Assembly (NCBI RefSeq): GCF_030128825.1
Contig: NZ_CP119127.1
Location: 3,647,501 to 3,711,500, forward strand
DNA length: 64,000 nt
From: Sphingobium sp. WTD-1
GTDB lineage: Bacteria > Pseudomonadota > Alphaproteobacteria > Sphingomonadales > Sphingomonadaceae
Direction of reading: 5' to 3'
Shown here piece after piece: positions 62,335-64,000 of the stretch. The notes beneath the pieces were generated by a model. It made no database searches. It was given only the letters and a program-made list of their open reading frames with translations, and was not told the DNA's origin. Each line of letters starts with the position of its first letter. The stretch's first letter is position 1. Position numbers and translations under genes: made by a program.

Positions 62335-63738
62335 TCAGACCAGTTCTGTGAGATAATAGACGGCGATCACGACGAAGACAGTCATCGTCTTGATGAGGGT
62401 CAGCGCGAATATGTCCTTATAGGCCTGGCGATGGGTGAGGCCCGTCACCGCCAGCAGGGTGATGACCGCGCCATTGTGCGGCAGGCTGTCCATGCCCCCC
62501 GATGCCATCGACGCGACCCGGTGCAGCACCTCTCTTGGGATACCCGCCGCATCGCCCGCCGCAACGAACTGGTCCGCCATCGCCGCCAGCGCGATCGACA
62601 GGCCGCCCGACGCCGATCCCGTGATGCCGGCCAGGGTCGTCACCGTAATGGCTTCGTTGATCAGCGGGTTCGGCACCGCCTTCAGCGCATCCTTGACGAC
62701 CAGGAAGCCGGGCAGCGCCGCGATCACTCCGCCAAAGCCATATTCGACCGCCGTGTTCATCCCCGCCAGCAGGGCGCCACCGACCGCCGCCTTCGCCCCT
62801 TCCGCAAAGCGCCGCGCCACGACCGAGAAAGCGAAGATCAGGATGGTGGCGATGCCCAGCAGCAGCGCCCCCTCCACAGCCCACAGTGCCGCTTGCTGTG
62901 TCACTTTCGCCGTCACCGGATCGGGCAACCCCGCCAGCCTAATGCTCACCTCTTCCGCCCCGCCGGTGATGCGCGGGATCACCAGGGTCAGCGCCAGATT
63001 GCCCAGCCCTACCACCAGCAGCGGCAGCAGGGCGACCAGCGGGTGGATGGCGACCGCCTCTTCCTGCCGATCGGGTTCGTTGACCAGCGTTTCGGGCGCG
63101 CCATAGCCCTCCCCCGCGGCCGCCATCGCCCGGCGCCGCCAGTTGAGATAGGCAAGGCCCGTCGCCGCGATCACCACCGATCCGATCATGCCCAGCACCG
63201 GCGCCGCCCAGGCGGTGGTGCCAAAGAAGCTGGCCGGAATGACATTCTGGATCTGCGGCGTGCCGGGCAGCGCATCCATGGTGAAGGTCAGCGCGCCAAG
63301 CCCTATGGTGGCCGGCACCAGCCGCTTGGGAATATCGGCGCGGCGGAACATCTCGGCAGCGAAGGGGTAGACGGCGAACACCGCCACGAACACCGACACC
63401 CCGCCATAGGTCAGCAGCGCCGTCACGATCATGATCGCCGGGATCGCCCGCCCCGCGCCGACGAAACCGATCACCGCCGTCACGATCGCGCGGGAAAAGC
63501 CCGATATCTCGACCAGCTTGCCGAACAGCGCGCCGAGCAGGAAGACGGGGAAATAGAGTTTCAGGAAAGTGGCGACCTTGTCCATGAACAGGCCGGAAAA
63601 GGCGGTGGGCACCGCCGCCGGATCGGTCAGGAACACCGCCAGCATGGCGAGCAAGGGCGCCATCAATATGACGCTCATGCCGCGATAGGCCGCCAGCATC
63701 AGCAAGATCAGCGCCAGTGCCGCGATTGCGACCGCCAT
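62335..63738 (-). CDS. GntP-family permease (gluconate/organic acid:H+ symporter)
   Basis: 467 residues from ATG 63738 (GGAGAG ahead); about 12 helices. Family landmarks: AAYRGMSVILMAPLLAMLAVF, LKLYFPVFLLGALFGKLVE, TYGGVSVFVAVFAVYPFA, LPGTPQIQNVIPASFFGT, AITVTTLAGITGSASGGLSI, SMASGGMDSLPHNGAVITLL. GntP transporters import gluconate, fructuronate or related sugar acids and hydroxy acids; the substrate is not set by this sequence. It stands alone, convergent to the RcnB-like gene. Confidence 0.92.
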   Translation of the reverse strand: MAVAIAALALILLMLAAYRGMSVILMAPLLAMLAVFLTDPAAVPTAFSGLFMDKVATFLKLYFPVFLLGALFGKLVEISGFSRAIVTAVIGFVGAGRAIPAIMIVTALLTYGGVSVFVAVFAVYPFAAEMFRRADIPKRLVPATIGLGALTFTMDALPGTPQIQNVIPASFFGTTAWAAPVLGMIGSVVIAATGLAYLNWRRRAMAAAGEGYGAPETLVNEPDRQEEAVAIHPLVALLPLLVVGLGNLALTLVIPRITGGAEEVSIRLAGLPDPVTAKVTQQAALWAVEGALLLGIATILIFAFSVVARRFAEGAKAAVGGALLAGMNTAVEYGFGGVIAALPGFLVVKDALKAVPNPLINEAITVTTLAGITGSASGGLSIALAAMADQFVAAGDAAGIPREVLHRVASMASGGMDSLPHNGAVITLLAVTGLTHRQAYKDIFALTLIKTMTVFVVIAVYYLTELV

Positions 63739-63835
63739 CCGTCTCTCCTTCTCTTTTTCTGGAGGGCAGGATAGAGACAGGTGAAGCCTGACTGCAAGCA
63801 GGGCCGCTGCCGCCCATGGCTGCACCGATGCCGCT

Positions 63836-63864
63836 TGCCTTTCCCCCGCTTTTCCGTCATAGGC
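63836..63864 (+). promoter_or_regulatory. Candidate promoter for rpsF
   Basis: TTGCCT and CATAGG spaced 17 bases apart, about 120 bases before the rpsF start. Weak -10 match; inferred from position. Confidence 0.3.
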
Positions 63865-63984
63865 GCGCCTTCGCTCGGCCCCGGATTCGGACGTCGGACG
63901 ATTTCGAATGCTTGAGACGACAGCCGGAGGGGCGTTCCACATGGGGTGGGCGTCAGCGATCGGCCAACAGATGAGGCAATACCC

Positions 63985-64000
63985 ATGGCTCTTTACGAGC
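63985..64000 (+). CDS. rpsF: 30S ribosomal protein S6, first codons only
   Basis: ATG at 63985 opens with codons for M-A-L-Y-E, the conserved N-terminus of ribosomal protein S6, and GAGG (63973-63976) stands 8 bases ahead. The gene continues beyond the window; its usual partners rpsR and rplI would be expected next. Called from five residues plus ribosome site, so tentative. Confidence 0.6.

Overview
The window is GC-rich, densely coded alphaproteobacterial DNA, most probably from a Sphingomonadaceae chromosome (Sphingobium/Sphingomonas/Novosphingobium type). This is inferred from the many TonB-dependent receptors, HWE-type histidine kinase, the fabD/fabG/acpP/fabF/mltG genes, a PEP-CTERM-like anchor, a phage-free layout and an rpsF start at the right edge. 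I find no tRNA, rRNA, CRISPR array, transposase or integrase.

Layout. 0-3.8 kb: the 3' part of a TonB-dependent receptor (TBDR) followed by a FecI-type sigma factor and a FecR-type anti-sigma factor. 3.8-15.7 kb: a minus-strand run of secreted hydrolases (M14 carboxypeptidase, amidohydrolase-CIA30 fusion, metzincin-type protease) behind a TBDR, with a divergent secreted M20 amidohydrolase. 15.9-17.2 kb: a 2-oxoglutarate oxygenase (PhyH family) in a lower-GC patch. 17.2-23.2 kb: a three-gene signalling operon, CHASE3-GAF hybrid kinase, CheR methyltransferase and REC-PAS-HWE kinase-REC. 23.4-32.8 kb: MocR regulator, PaiB-like flavin-binding protein, Tat-exported amidohydrolase, TBDR and a beta-propeller-amidohydrolase fusion, all on the minus strand. 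32.9-35.0 kb: an OmpR/EnvZ-like two-component pair. 35.2-41.8 kb: two paralogous Fiu-like siderophore receptors around a Sel1-repeat protein, preceded by a small winged-helix-like protein. 41.8-47.7 kb: small accessory genes, including an anchored choice-of-anchor A protein, a stand-alone MreB paralogue, a ferredoxin reductase and a 2H phosphoesterase. 47.7-55.6 kb: housekeeping genes, metA with a candidate SAM riboswitch, mltG, fabF, acpP, then fabG, a crotonase and fabD, with a GT87 membrane gene inserted in the opposite direction. 55.8-60.7 kb: a TolC/MacA/MacB-like efflux operon. 60.8-64 kb: a small secreted protein, CPBP protease, RcnB-like protein, GntP permease and the first codons of rpsF.

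How it fits together. The left half looks like an outer-membrane uptake and periplasmic hydrolysis district: each receptor sits beside exported peptidases or amidohydrolases and its own regulator. The substrate cannot be read from sequence; amide- or peptide-bonded compounds are the best inference. The siderophore section adds iron supply, with a 13-bp palindrome suited to Fur in front of the second receptor. The right half is core metabolism and envelope biogenesis. Start codons were set by Shine-Dalgarno spacing and overlap with neighbours, so several differ from the longest open frame. Functional calls come from motifs read by eye; no database search was run.
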